Both the position numbers and the translations under genes were made by a program. From Gemmatimonadota bacterium (GTDB lineage Bacteria > Gemmatimonadota > Gemmatimonadetes > Gemmatimonadales > GWC2-71-9), in contig QHUS01000059.1 in assembly GCA_003222035.1 (NCBI GenBank), positions 32,896 through 96,895 on the forward strand: a stretch of 64,000 nt of DNA. The letters are read 5' to 3'. Below the pieces are notes generated by a model. That model was given only the letters and a program-made list of their open reading frames with translations. It was not told the DNA's origin and did not search any database. Shown one piece after another: positions 34,536 to 42,397 of the stretch. Each line of letters opens with the position of its first letter. Position 1 is the first letter of the stretch.

Positions 34536-36032
34536 CTACAGCGTGAAGTAGAACGTCGCTCCCTGATCGACGGCGCCCACGGCCCAGACCCGGCCCCCGT
34601 GTCGCGTGATGATGCGTCGGACGGTCGCGAGGCCCACGCCGGTGCCCTCGAAATCGACCGCGGCGTGCAGCCGCTGGAACACACCGAACAGCTTATCGAC
34701 GTACTTCATGTCGAAGCCGGCCCCATTGTCCCGAACCGCGTACACCGGCTCGCCGTTCTCGGCGTGCCCGCTGAACTCGATCCGGGGCCGCGGCTGCTTG
34801 GCGGTATACTTCCAGCTGTTCCCGAGCAGGTTGTCGAGCACGACCCGGAGCAGGCGGACGTCGCCGCGCGCCGTGATCCCCGGCGCAATCACGAACTCGA
34901 CGCGTCGCTCCGGGGCCGACCGTTGCAGCTCCGTGGCGACGTCCTGGGCCATCGCGCTCAGGTCCACGATCCCCGCGTGCAGCTCCGCCCGAGTCACGCG
35001 GGCCAGCTTCAACAGATCGTCGATCAGCATGCCCATGCGTTGACTCGCGGCGCGCACGCGGTGCAGGGAATCCCGTCCGGCATCGTCCAGCCGTGCCGCG
35101 TAATCCTCCAGCAGCACCTGGCTGAAGCCGTCGATGCTGCGCAGCGGCGCGCGCAGGTCGTGCGACACCGAGTACGCGAATGCGTCCAGCTCGGCGTTGG
35201 CGGCGAGGAGCTCGGCCGCGTTGCGGCGCAGCGCTTCGTTGCGCTCCTCCAATTCGCGCGTGCGCTCCGCGACGCGCTGCTCGAGCTCGCCGGCGTAGTG
35301 TTGCAATTGCTCCCGGCTCTCGCTCACGGCGCGGCGCTGTTCCGCGATCCGGTCCAACATCTGGTTGAAGGCGTCGGTCAGGGCGCCCAGCTCGTCGGCG
35401 CCGAATTTGGGCGCCCGCGCGGCGTAATCCTGGCGGGCGGAGACTGCGGCGGCCGTGTCCGCCAGCGCCAGAATGGGCTGCGAGATCCGTCCCTGCAGCA
35501 TGGTCGCCAGCAGCCCGGCCGCGACGAGCGCCACGAGCATGACGCCCCCCGCGATGGCGGCCGAGAGTCGCACGGTGCGCGACACCGCTTTCATGTCGGA
35601 CTGGAGGTACAGGGTGCCGAGGCGCGGATTGCCGGCCTCGGCCACCGGTTCGAAGACGATCACGTACCCCCCCTCGAAACGGTACCCGTCGCGGTCCGGG
35701 GTGGCGGGCAGCGCCTCGCGAGGCAGGTCCGCCGGGTAGCGCGAGAACTGGCGGCCGTTCCCATCGTACAGCGCGGCGGCGACGACGTGGGGCTCGGCCC
35801 GTAGCGCGGACAGGATCTCGCGTGCGTCGGCTTCGTTGGCGAACGCCAGCGACGCCGTGCTGTTCGCCGCGATGACGCGGGCCAGGGTCGCCAGATCCTT
35901 CAGCGTCCCCTGCCGGACCGTCACGATTTCGTACGTGACGAAGGCGGCGGAGGTCAGCAGCAACACGAGACCGCTGATGAGGAGCAGCATCGCGGTGAGC
36001 TTCTGTTTGATCGGCCAGTCACGCAGCGACAT
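34536..36032 (-). CDS. Membrane sensor histidine kinase with CHASE8-type sensor and HAMP
   Basis: 498 residues. The first membrane helix is at residues 12-34. A periplasmic CHASE8-like domain follows (LARVIAANSTASLAFANEAD, EPHVVAAALYDGNGRQFSRY). The second helix is near 155-180, then a HAMP domain (ADELGALTDAFNQMLDRIAE), a coiled coil (about 230-275) and HisKA with SVSHDLRAPLRSIDGF (phospho-His near 291). The ATPase domain ends in RLHAAVDFEGTGVGLATVRR. It starts one base after the YfiR-like gene. CHASE8 is the periplasmic domain that YfiR acts on in YfiN, so YfiR probably controls this kinase. Confidence 0.9.
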   Translation of the reverse strand: MSLRDWPIKQKLTAMLLLISGLVLLLTSAAFVTYEIVTVRQGTLKDLATLARVIAANSTASLAFANEADAREILSALRAEPHVVAAALYDGNGRQFSRYPADLPREALPATPDRDGYRFEGGYVIVFEPVAEAGNPRLGTLYLQSDMKAVSRTVRLSAAIAGGVMLVALVAAGLLATMLQGRISQPILALADTAAAVSARQDYAARAPKFGADELGALTDAFNQMLDRIAEQRRAVSESREQLQHYAGELEQRVAERTRELEERNEALRRNAAELLAANAELDAFAYSVSHDLRAPLRSIDGFSQVLLEDYAARLDDAGRDSLHRVRAASQRMGMLIDDLLKLARVTRAELHAGIVDLSAMAQDVATELQRSAPERRVEFVIAPGITARGDVRLLRVVLDNLLGNSWKYTAKQPRPRIEFSGHAENGEPVYAVRDNGAGFDMKYVDKLFGVFQRLHAAVDFEGTGVGLATVRRIITRHGGRVWAVGAVDQGATFYFTL

Positions 36033-36033
36033 C

Positions 36034-36612
36034 TCAGCGCCCCCGCCCCCGCGGGGTCGCGATCTCGGCGACCCGCAACAACTTGGAGCTGATCGTCAGA
36101 TTCGCGGCCTGCGCCGCCCCGGGGTTGATCTCGAGCCGAATGCGGTTCCGGTCGTTCACGAACCGCACCATGCCGCCCTGATCGGCGAAGTCGGCGTCGT
36201 CGCTCACGGTGAGGATGGGCCGATCCCGAAGCCGGCTCAGGATCTCGCCCACGCGATCGCCAGCGGGCTGATGGATGAACAGGATGTGGCACGCTTTGAT
36301 TTCGTCGACCGTCTGGTAGCGCCTGACCTGAAACGGCCGCCCCCGCAGCTCCTCCCCGCGCACGGTCTCGTCGAGTAGCTCCCCAAACGGATCGCTCCCG
36401 AGAACGCCGATGACGAATGGCGCCGTCGAATCGGGAAACGCATCGGCCGGCCAGTCGACGAACTGCGCAAAGTTGAAGAGAAAGACGGCCTTCACGCGGT
36501 ACTCCGAGGCGTGCCCGGTTTGCGCCGCCAGCCCGCCCCCCCCCCCCACCCCCCCCCCGACCGCCCAGAGCAGCAGCGGCGCGGCCGCGAGAATCCGCCT
36601 CAAAAACGCCAT
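36034..36612 (-). CDS. YfiR family periplasmic protein (DUF4154)
   Basis: 192 residues. Signal peptide RRILAAAPLLLWAVGGGVGG to LAAQ. The mature domain has EYRVKAVFLFNFAQFVDWPA, FVIGVLGSDPFGELLDETVR, RYQTVDEIKACHILFI, RPILTVSDDADFADQGGMVR and RIRLEINPGAAQAANLTISS, a clear YfiR match. In Pseudomonas, YfiR represses a CHASE8-containing cyclase from the periplasm; here its neighbour is a CHASE8 kinase. The signal peptide is coded by two long G runs (see the repeat entry), where slippage would switch the gene off. It overlaps the TonB receptor gene by 13 bases. Confidence 0.9.
   Translation of the reverse strand: MAFLRRILAAAPLLLWAVGGGVGGGGGLAAQTGHASEYRVKAVFLFNFAQFVDWPADAFPDSTAPFVIGVLGSDPFGELLDETVRGEELRGRPFQVRRYQTVDEIKACHILFIHQPAGDRVGEILSRLRDRPILTVSDDADFADQGGMVRFVNDRNRIRLEINPGAAQAANLTISSKLLRVAEIATPRGRGR
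36536..36558 (-). repeat. Poly-G tracts in the yfiR-like signal peptide
   Basis: On the coding strand there are runs of 10 G and 12 G separated by one T, coding the Gly/Val stretch of the signal peptide. Runs of this length slip readily during replication. A one- or two-base change would shift the frame before the mature protein. Confidence 0.85.
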
Positions 36613-38537
36613 TCGACAGTCCCGTATACGCCGCGCTCGATCTCGCGCCGCGTCGCCGCGGCTCCGAACTCGGCGTGGCGGGCGTGCAGGAGGTTTTGTC
36701 CCACCAGCGCCAGGTCCAGGTTCCCGACGGGCGACCAGGTCAGTCGCACGCCCAGCTCCCCGTAGGCGGGGACTTGCTGTACGGCGATCGCGCCGAGGGC
36801 GCGCACGCCCACGTCCAACCTCACGTGCGCGGGGAAGTCGACGAGCGAGCGTAGGGAGAATTGACGGTCGGGCGACGCCGACTCCGCGGAGCCGTGCGAG
36901 GTATCCGTGCTGCCGGGGTTGGCCCAGATGTGGACCCGGAGCTCGGTATAGCCGACGTGCAGGCGCCAGCGCGTCGTCGCGCGATAGTCTCCTGTGACCT
37001 CGGCGCCATACGACTCGCCGTCCTGCCCGTTGCCGATGACTACCGGAAACGCGGTCGGCGGACTGACTTGCTCCAGGCTGCGGAGCCCGGAGTACCGGTT
37101 GTAGAACGTCGCCACGGACAGCGCGACGCTCCCGCTCTGATGGCGGTATCCCAGCTCGTAGGCGAGCTCTTCTTCCGAATCGAAGTCCGGGCCGCCCGCG
37201 ATCACGTAGGGCGCCTGGCCTGGCACGAAAAACTCCCGGTCGACGCGCGAGGGCGTCCGGAGTGCCCGCGAGGCGGCCGCCCACATGGTCCCCGCCGGGC
37301 TGAGCGTCCAGTTGACGCGGGCGCTCGGCTGCACCTCGACCCCGGTGTAGTCGTTGTGCTCGACCTTCGTGCCGATGTCGAGATGGAACCGGTCCGGAAC
37401 GATCGCGATCTCGTCCTGGACGAACCCGGTGAACCACTCCCGTGTGACGTGAGGCGGCAGGAAGGCCAGGAGCGAGCTGTTCGTGACGTGATCGTTCATC
37501 AGACGATACCCGAGTCCCCAGACGACGTCGTGCCGCGTGCCCAGGCGCAGCCGATGCTGCAGATCGACGTCGTAGATGTCCAGGTCTTCGGCGAAGGTGC
37601 CCGGAATGTCCCGATGGGTTCGGTCGTAGTAGAGCGCGGCCGTGACGTCGGAGCTCGCGGAGACCGTGTGCGTCCACCGCCCGACGATGTTGCGGCCGCT
37701 CACCGCAATGTCGGCTGCGGCCGGCTGGCCGATCCGGCCGTCGTACAGGTCACCGTGCACCGTAGCGTGGGTAGCGGTCGACGGATCCCAGTCCACGCGG
37801 TAGCCGCCCTGCCACGCGTGCCAGTCGTCGGAGGCGCCCTGGCCGTCAGGCAGGGCAGACTCGTCGCGCGCGAAGCCCTTCCCATAGAGCCGATAGTGGG
37901 CCGCTGAGCCCAGCCTGCCGCCGTAGCGCGCGGTACCGAAGCCGCGCAGCTCGGTGCCGCCACCGCCCGAGAGCAGACCCCCTTGCGTGTCACCGGCGTC
38001 CTTGGTGATGACGTTGATCACCCCGTTGACCGCGTTGGCTCCCCACAACGTCGCCCCCGGCCCGCTGATGACCTCGATTCGGTCGATATCCGAGAGCGGC
38101 ACGTCCTGTACATCCCAGAACACTCCGGAAAACAACGGTGTATACACCGTCCGCCCGTCGATCAGCACGAGAAGCTTGTTGGCCGACGTGCTGTTGAAGC
38201 CGCGCGCGCTGATGGCCCATTGACGCGAATCGACCTGGGCGACGTCCAGGTTGCTGGCGAGCCGCAGTGCCTCGGGGAGGCTCGACGCACCCGAGCGCTG
38301 GATGTCGTTCTGTGTGATCACCTGGATCGCGGAGGGCGCGCGGAGCAATCGCTCGGGGCGCCGGGATACCGACATCACCTCGACGTTCATCAGTTGCTCG
38401 ACGCTCAGCCGCTTCAGCGCCTCGAGCGAGGGACCGGAGTCGGGACGTTGAGCCGAAGAGTCAGGCCGCTGGGCGGCGGCAGCGCGGGAGGAGGCGAGAA
38501 GGGCCACGCAGAGAGTGACTGCCTTCGCGTCAACCAT
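36600..38537 (-). CDS. TonB-dependent outer-membrane receptor
   Basis: 645 residues from the ATG 38537, which directly precedes a signal peptide ending AAAAQ. A plug domain (APSAIQVITQNDIQRSGASS, IDRIEVISGPGATLWGANAV, NGVINVITKDAGDTQGG) is followed by a 22-strand-type barrel ending in VYGTVEWRF with the terminal Phe of outer-membrane proteins. It lacks an obvious TonB box beyond the N-terminal stretch LSVEQLMNVEVMSVSRR, which resembles that of receptors paired with YfiR genes. It is first in the receptor-yfiR-kinase operon. The ligand is unknown. Confidence 0.9.
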   Translation of the reverse strand: MVDAKAVTLCVALLASSRAAAAQRPDSSAQRPDSGPSLEALKRLSVEQLMNVEVMSVSRRPERLLRAPSAIQVITQNDIQRSGASSLPEALRLASNLDVAQVDSRQWAISARGFNSTSANKLLVLIDGRTVYTPLFSGVFWDVQDVPLSDIDRIEVISGPGATLWGANAVNGVINVITKDAGDTQGGLLSGGGGTELRGFGTARYGGRLGSAAHYRLYGKGFARDESALPDGQGASDDWHAWQGGYRVDWDPSTATHATVHGDLYDGRIGQPAAADIAVSGRNIVGRWTHTVSASSDVTAALYYDRTHRDIPGTFAEDLDIYDVDLQHRLRLGTRHDVVWGLGYRLMNDHVTNSSLLAFLPPHVTREWFTGFVQDEIAIVPDRFHLDIGTKVEHNDYTGVEVQPSARVNWTLSPAGTMWAAASRALRTPSRVDREFFVPGQAPYVIAGGPDFDSEEELAYELGYRHQSGSVALSVATFYNRYSGLRSLEQVSPPTAFPVVIGNGQDGESYGAEVTGDYRATTRWRLHVGYTELRVHIWANPGSTDTSHGSAESASPDRQFSLRSLVDFPAHVRLDVGVRALGAIAVQQVPAYGELGVRLTWSPVGNLDLALVGQNLLHARHAEFGAAATRREIERGVYGTVEWRF

Positions 38538-38662
38538 CGGTCGTTCCCTCGAGCGGGGGTCTCGCAGCGGGGGCACGCTACTGAATTCCGTAACTGCAAG
38601 CAATGCCGCTGCCCTTCGGGCCTGTGACGCGCCTCACAGTTCCGCGGGCGCCTGGCCCCCGC

Positions 38663-38682
38663 TTAGGGCGTTTTTGCGGCAT
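38663..38682 (+). promoter_or_regulatory. Copy 2 of a shared 20-bp intergenic motif
   Basis: CTTAGGGCGTTTTTGCGGCA matches the reverse strand at 32355-32374 in 18 of 20 positions; AGGGG follows three bases later in both copies. It lies in the 224-base gap between the TonB receptor and the sigma-like gene, 80 bases before the latter. The rest of this gap shows nothing I can identify. Confidence 0.45.
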
Positions 38683-38761
38683 TTAGGGGTTGTAACGGGG
38701 CACCGTGGGGTGGGATGTCCGGATCGTTACGGCGGGACGGTTGTGAGCCTCTTTATTACCC

Positions 38762-39088
38762 ATGCCATTACCCATGCCCAGTCTTCCTGGCAGCGACTCA
38801 GCAGACCGGCCGGCTGGTCCACCACGCGACAGCGTGCTCCTGGAGCGCCTCGCGACGGGGGATCTGCAGGCGCTCGCAGAGCTGGTGGCCCGCTACAGCG
38901 CCTCGCTCTACGCGCTTGCGTTCGCGATCGTGCCTGATCCGGCGGAGGCCCAGGAGATCGTCGACAACGCCTTCAGCGAGGTACGGTGGGAGGCGCGGCA
39001 ATTCCACCCCACTCAGTATCCGGTGGGTCGGTGGCTCGCCGACGCGATCCGTGAGGCCGCGGTGGCGCGCCGGCGCGCCGGCAGATAG
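38762..39088 (+). CDS. Short protein with only sigma-70 region 2 (ECF-like)
   Basis: 108 residues. The middle matches ECF sigma region 2: SVLLERLATGDLQALAELVA, YSASLYALAFAIVPDPAEAQ, EIVDNAFSEVRWEA. The protein ends with AIREAAVARRRAGR where the linker to region 4 should start. No region 4 lies downstream in any frame and a strong terminator follows, so it is not an artefact of a missed frameshift nearby. It may be a regulator that binds core polymerase, or a decayed sigma gene. Start ATG 38762 or 38774. Confidence 0.7.
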   Translation: MPLPMPSLPGSDSADRPAGPPRDSVLLERLATGDLQALAELVARYSASLYALAFAIVPDPAEAQEIVDNAFSEVRWEARQFHPTQYPVGRWLADAIREAAVARRRAGR

Positions 39089-39110
39089 TCCAATCCATTC
39101 AAAACGAAGC

Positions 39111-39139
39111 GCGCCCCCGGTGGCTAGCACCGGGGGCGC
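39111..39139. terminator. Strong bidirectional intrinsic terminator
   Basis: GCGCCCCCGGTG-GCTAG-CACCGGGGGCGC is a perfect 12-bp stem with a 5-base loop. It is followed by CTTT on the plus strand and flanked by AAAACGAAG on the left, giving a U-rich tail on the minus strand. It lies between two convergent genes (ends 39088 and 39189) and can serve both. Confidence 0.85.
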
Positions 39140-39188
39140 CTTTCGCGATCAAAGAAGACCGAGACCCTGGGAGGACGAGTGCCCGATC

Positions 39189-39497
39189 TTACGCCGGGGG
39201 CGCCGCGGCGTGCCCGTTCCCGTTCGTAAACATCTTGGATCGGCCGCCGGTCACGGCGAGCCACCGCTTCCGCACCCCGGTCAGGTCGTCGAGCTGCTGG
39301 CGGAGCCTACCGATCTCCGAATCGATTACCTGGATGCGCCAGTCGATATAGTGCTCGGCCTGCTCCGGGCTCCAGTCCGACGAGCCGGTGAAGATCACCT
39401 GCTCCTTCAACGGCATTTCCACGACGGGCACAGTGTCGATCTCATGTCCGTTTCCGTTCGATCCCATCGATGCCAAGAGCTCTACTTTCCGTCCCAT
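39189..39497 (-). CDS. Hypothetical protein with coiled coil
   Basis: 102 residues. The ATG 39497 follows a GGGAGGAG site. Low-complexity NGNGH segments flank both ends (SMGSNGNGHEID, FTNGNGHAAAPP). The centre, WSPEQAEHYIDWRIQVIDSE and IGRLRQQLDDLTG, is a likely amphipathic coiled coil. I do not recognise the family. It is divergent from the gene at 39702 and ends at the bidirectional terminator. Confidence 0.6.
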   Translation of the reverse strand: MGRKVELLASMGSNGNGHEIDTVPVVEMPLKEQVIFTGSSDWSPEQAEHYIDWRIQVIDSEIGRLRQQLDDLTGVRKRWLAVTGGRSKMFTNGNGHAAAPPA

Positions 39498-39701
39498 GTG
39501 CTCCTCCCGAGTCGCGCTCGTACGGCCATTGGTTGTGTGTTGTTCATCGCGGAGTCCCATCAGCGCCCCAATCCCACGCACCGGCGTCTCTCCTTTTCTT
39601 GGGCCCCTTGACGTTGGCGCCCAGGCGTGACAACTTGTCCTCACGTGGACTCACTACCTGGTGCCCATATAGGCCCATTGAGTCACTAATCTAGTCCTTA
39701 T

Positions 39702-40316
39702 TTGTCAACTTTCAAGGCCGTGAAAAGAGCGAAAAAGGGCCCCGTAGATCAGAGACTGGCACGCCTGCTCGAGGTGCTCAGTCCGTGGACTGGTATCTCA
39801 CTGACCTATCGCCAGTTGGCCGCTGAGATCGGTCCCCCCGCCACCGAATCCGCAATCAAGAAGTGGCCGCAACGCAAGAAATTTCCAGCGGATGTGGCTC
39901 GCCTGATCGTGGACAAGGCGCGCCGGCGCGGCGTCGAGGGCGTGACCCTGGAGTGGCTGCTCTGGGGCGATGGCCCTGGGCCCCGAACGGGACCAGACAA
40001 AGCCCGTGTTGTCTCAGCCGATGATGGAACGCCGTTTGAACAGGAGTCGGGTCCGGACCTGCCGCACGGCCAGTTTGCCGCACGGATTGCCGCCGCTCTC
40101 CAAAAAGACTTGAGTCACAACGAGTTCGGGCAGTGGTCCTCGGCGGAGGTCCAGCGCACAGTCCTCTGGGCCTTGAAGGACCTGGCCAGACGCCTCAGGG
40201 TGCTGCGGTTCGACATGGGCGAGACGTTCGAGCTTACGGACGGATGGGCGGGTGAGATTGGTTTACCGGTGCGCTCGAACACCGATGCTGATGCTCCGAC
40301 TGATCGCGCTCTATAG
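39702..40316 (+). CDS. Hypothetical protein, possible helix-turn-helix regulator
   Basis: About 204 residues from TTG 39702; GTG 39720 is an alternative and neither has a clear ribosome site. The basic N-terminus with ISLTYRQLAAEIGPPATESA and IKKWPQRKKFPADVARLIVD resembles a helix-turn-helix followed by a positively charged helix, as in phage-type repressors. ALKDLARRLRVLRFDMGE in the C-terminal half is helical. GC is somewhat lower than in its neighbours. Function unknown. Confidence 0.55.
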   Translation: MSTFKAVKRAKKGPVDQRLARLLEVLSPWTGISLTYRQLAAEIGPPATESAIKKWPQRKKFPADVARLIVDKARRRGVEGVTLEWLLWGDGPGPRTGPDKARVVSADDGTPFEQESGPDLPHGQFAARIAAALQKDLSHNEFGQWSSAEVQRTVLWALKDLARRLRVLRFDMGETFELTDGWAGEIGLPVRSNTDADAPTDRAL

Positions 40317-40324
40317 CAGCATCA

Positions 40325-40341
40325 TCACGACATCATCGTGA
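40325..40341 (+). promoter_or_regulatory. Inverted repeat upstream of MFS gene
   Basis: TCACGA-CATCA-TCGTGA is a perfect 6-bp inverted repeat with a 5-base spacer, 49 bases before the MFS start and 9 bases after the preceding gene. It could be an operator for the transporter; no U-tract follows, so a terminator is less likely. Confidence 0.35.
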
Positions 40342-40389
40342 CGTAGCGGGGCAGGGGCGCGTTTCGGTTGTGATCGTCAAGGGCCCGGT

Positions 40390-41589
40390 ATGGAACGCGA
40401 CGTCCGTTTGCTGTTCCTCACGCGGTTCACCCGCCTGTTCGCGTACGGGTCGCTGTCCGTTGTATTGGTGCTCTACCTGAGCGCTCTCAGTCTCACCCTC
40501 TCCCAAATCGGTGTACTGCTGACGCTCACGCTGGTGGGGGACACGCTCGTGTCGTTGTGGCTCACGACCCGAGCCGACCGGATTGGGCGGCGGCGGGTGC
40601 TCGTCATCGGCGCGGTCCTGATGGCGGCCGCCGGAGCGGCTTTTGCCGCCACCCGAAACCTGGCATTGCTGCTGATCGCAGGAACCATTGGCGTCATCAG
40701 TCCCAGCGGCAATGAAGTGGGGCCGTTTCTGCCGATCGAACAGGCGGCACTCTCGCAGGTGGTACCCGGCTCTGCACGGACCGCGATCCTGGCCCGGTAC
40801 ACGCTGGCGGGCTCGTTCGCGACGGCGGCCGGGTCGCTGGGGGGCGGGATGGCGTCGCACCTGCTGCAGACGAACGGGCTGACTGCCCTTGGGAGCTATC
40901 GCATGCTCGTGGCCCTCTATGCCACGATCGGCGTGCTGTTGGCGGTGTTGTTTACGCGCGTGTCCCCCGCGGTCGAGGTGAGGAGCTCGAAGGCGACATG
41001 GGGTATCGATCGTTCGCGACCGGTCGTGCTCCGCCTCGCGGGGCTGTTTGCGCTCGATTCCTTTGCGGGGGGCTTCGTGGTGCAGGGGTTCGCGGCGTAC
41101 TGGTTCTATTTGCGGTTCGGGGTCGATCCAGGCACGCTCGGGGCGATCTTTTTCGGCGCGAACCTCCTCGCGGGACTCTCGGCGCTGCTGGCGTCACGCC
41201 TGGCCTCTCGGTTCGGCCTCGTCCGGACCATGGTATTCACGCACTTGCCGTCGAACGTCCTGCTCATTCTCGTCCCGCTGATGCCGAGCCTGGCGCTCGC
41301 CGTCCTGGTCCTGTTCGCGCGTTTCAGCATCAGCCAGATGGACGTGCCCACCCGACAGTCGTACATCTTGGGAGTGGTCGGTCCCGAAGAGCGCTCGGCG
41401 GCCGCCGGGATCACGGGGGTGGCCCGCACCACCGGCGCCGCCATCGCTCCGGTATTCGCAGGCCTGATGTATGCCGATCCGGTGCTCGCGAGCGCGCCGT
41501 TTTTCATCGCGGGGGCGCTGAAGATCGTGTACGACCTGCTGCTGTATCGCGGATTCGTCGGGGTGAAGCCGCCCGAGGAAGTGAGCTAG
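40390..41589 (+). CDS. MFS transporter (unknown substrate)
   Basis: 399 residues and 12 predicted helices. The loop 2-3 motif A is VSLWLTTRADRIGRRRVLVI. Other family segments are SPSGNEVGPFLPIEQAALSQ and RFSISQMDVPTRQSYILGVV. A drug- or metabolite-efflux role is possible. It stands alone; a small inverted repeat precedes it. Confidence 0.85.
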   Translation: MERDVRLLFLTRFTRLFAYGSLSVVLVLYLSALSLTLSQIGVLLTLTLVGDTLVSLWLTTRADRIGRRRVLVIGAVLMAAAGAAFAATRNLALLLIAGTIGVISPSGNEVGPFLPIEQAALSQVVPGSARTAILARYTLAGSFATAAGSLGGGMASHLLQTNGLTALGSYRMLVALYATIGVLLAVLFTRVSPAVEVRSSKATWGIDRSRPVVLRLAGLFALDSFAGGFVVQGFAAYWFYLRFGVDPGTLGAIFFGANLLAGLSALLASRLASRFGLVRTMVFTHLPSNVLLILVPLMPSLALAVLVLFARFSISQMDVPTRQSYILGVVGPEERSAAAGITGVARTTGAAIAPVFAGLMYADPVLASAPFFIAGALKIVYDLLLYRGFVGVKPPEEVS

Positions 41590-41595
41590 GCGGCG

Positions 41596-42123
41596 CTACT
41601 TGGAGGTCACCGGCTTGTAGGAGAATTTCTGCCCGCCCACCGAAGCCTCGTACATCAACCCGCCCTTGGCCATCGTGACGATGGCGACGCCCCCATTGTA
41701 GGCCAGGTCGGCCGAAGCGCCCGCTTTGATCGCGACCGCCGTCGCCTGGGCGCTGAACTCGAAGTTGCCGCGCGTGAAGTCGTCCAGCGCGGTCTTGTCC
41801 TTGAAGAAGATCACCTCGCGGTACGCCTGCCCGCCGAACTGAAAGCCCACCGTGACCTGCGTCAGCGTCGTGTGCCCGATAAGGCGCCCTTGTTCGTAGA
41901 CGTATCCGCTCCCGTGCGCCCCGCCGATCCCGATGGCACCTTTGCCTACCGAGGGGAAGATCGCGTACCCGTGCGCCGTCTCGAAGACCTGGGCGATCCC
42001 TGGATCGGCTTTCTTGAATTCGGCGATCGCCTTCGTCACGTCCTGCTGCGCCGCAAGGCGTGGCGCGAGCGCGGGCAGGGCGGCGACGAGGATCACCGGC
42101 CACGGGCCTTGCACCCGGCGCAC
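41596..42123 (-). CDS. Exported SYLF-domain (YSC84-like) lipid-binding protein
   Basis: 175 residues with a signal peptide ending APRLAAQ. The SYLF domain is clear: AHGYAIFPSVGKGAIGIGGA, GYVYEQGRLIGHTTLTQVTV, FQFGGQAYREVIFF and AGASADLAYNGGVAIVTMAK. Family members bind phosphoinositides in eukaryotes; bacterial ones are of unknown role in the envelope. Start GTG 42123. It lies one base after the zinc-finger gene on the same strand. Confidence 0.88.
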   Translation of the reverse strand: MRRVQGPWPVILVAALPALAPRLAAQQDVTKAIAEFKKADPGIAQVFETAHGYAIFPSVGKGAIGIGGAHGSGYVYEQGRLIGHTTLTQVTVGFQFGGQAYREVIFFKDKTALDDFTRGNFEFSAQATAVAIKAGASADLAYNGGVAIVTMAKGGLMYEASVGGQKFSYKPVTSK

Positions 42124-42124
42124 C

Positions 42125-42397
42125 TCAATACTCGCCGAACGCGTCGTCCGGATAGCAGTACAGCCACCGCTCTCCGGGCTCGGCCGACGCGATCACCGGA
42201 TGCCCGCTCGCGCGCGCATGCTTGGTGGCGTGGCGGTTCGGCGAGTTGTCACAACACAGGGTGGCGCCGCACTCCTGGCAGGTCCGCAGGTGAACCCACC
42301 GGGCGCCGATTTTCACGCACTCCTCGCACTCGCGGCGTTTCGCGTGTTTCACGGTGCCAATCGCGCTGATATGCGCGCAGACGCCCGTCGCGGTCAT
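42125..42397 (-). CDS. UBP-type zinc-finger protein
   Basis: 90 residues. The Cys/His pattern of the ZnF-UBP fold is complete: CAHISAIG, CEECVKIGARWVHLRTCQEC, LCCDNSPNRHATKHARASGH and the aromatic end GERWLYCYPD. In eukaryotes the domain binds ubiquitin C-termini; bacterial single-domain versions have no known ligand. The start overlaps the Dps stop (ATGA), so it is made together with Dps. Confidence 0.88.
   Translation of the reverse strand: MTATGVCAHISAIGTVKHAKRRECEECVKIGARWVHLRTCQECGATLCCDNSPNRHATKHARASGHPVIASAEPGERWLYCYPDDAFGEY

Noticed and set aside
39700..39712. TTGACA on the minus strand near 39709 as the promoter of the gene starting at 39497
   Set aside because: No acceptable -10 hexamer lies 16-18 bases downstream.
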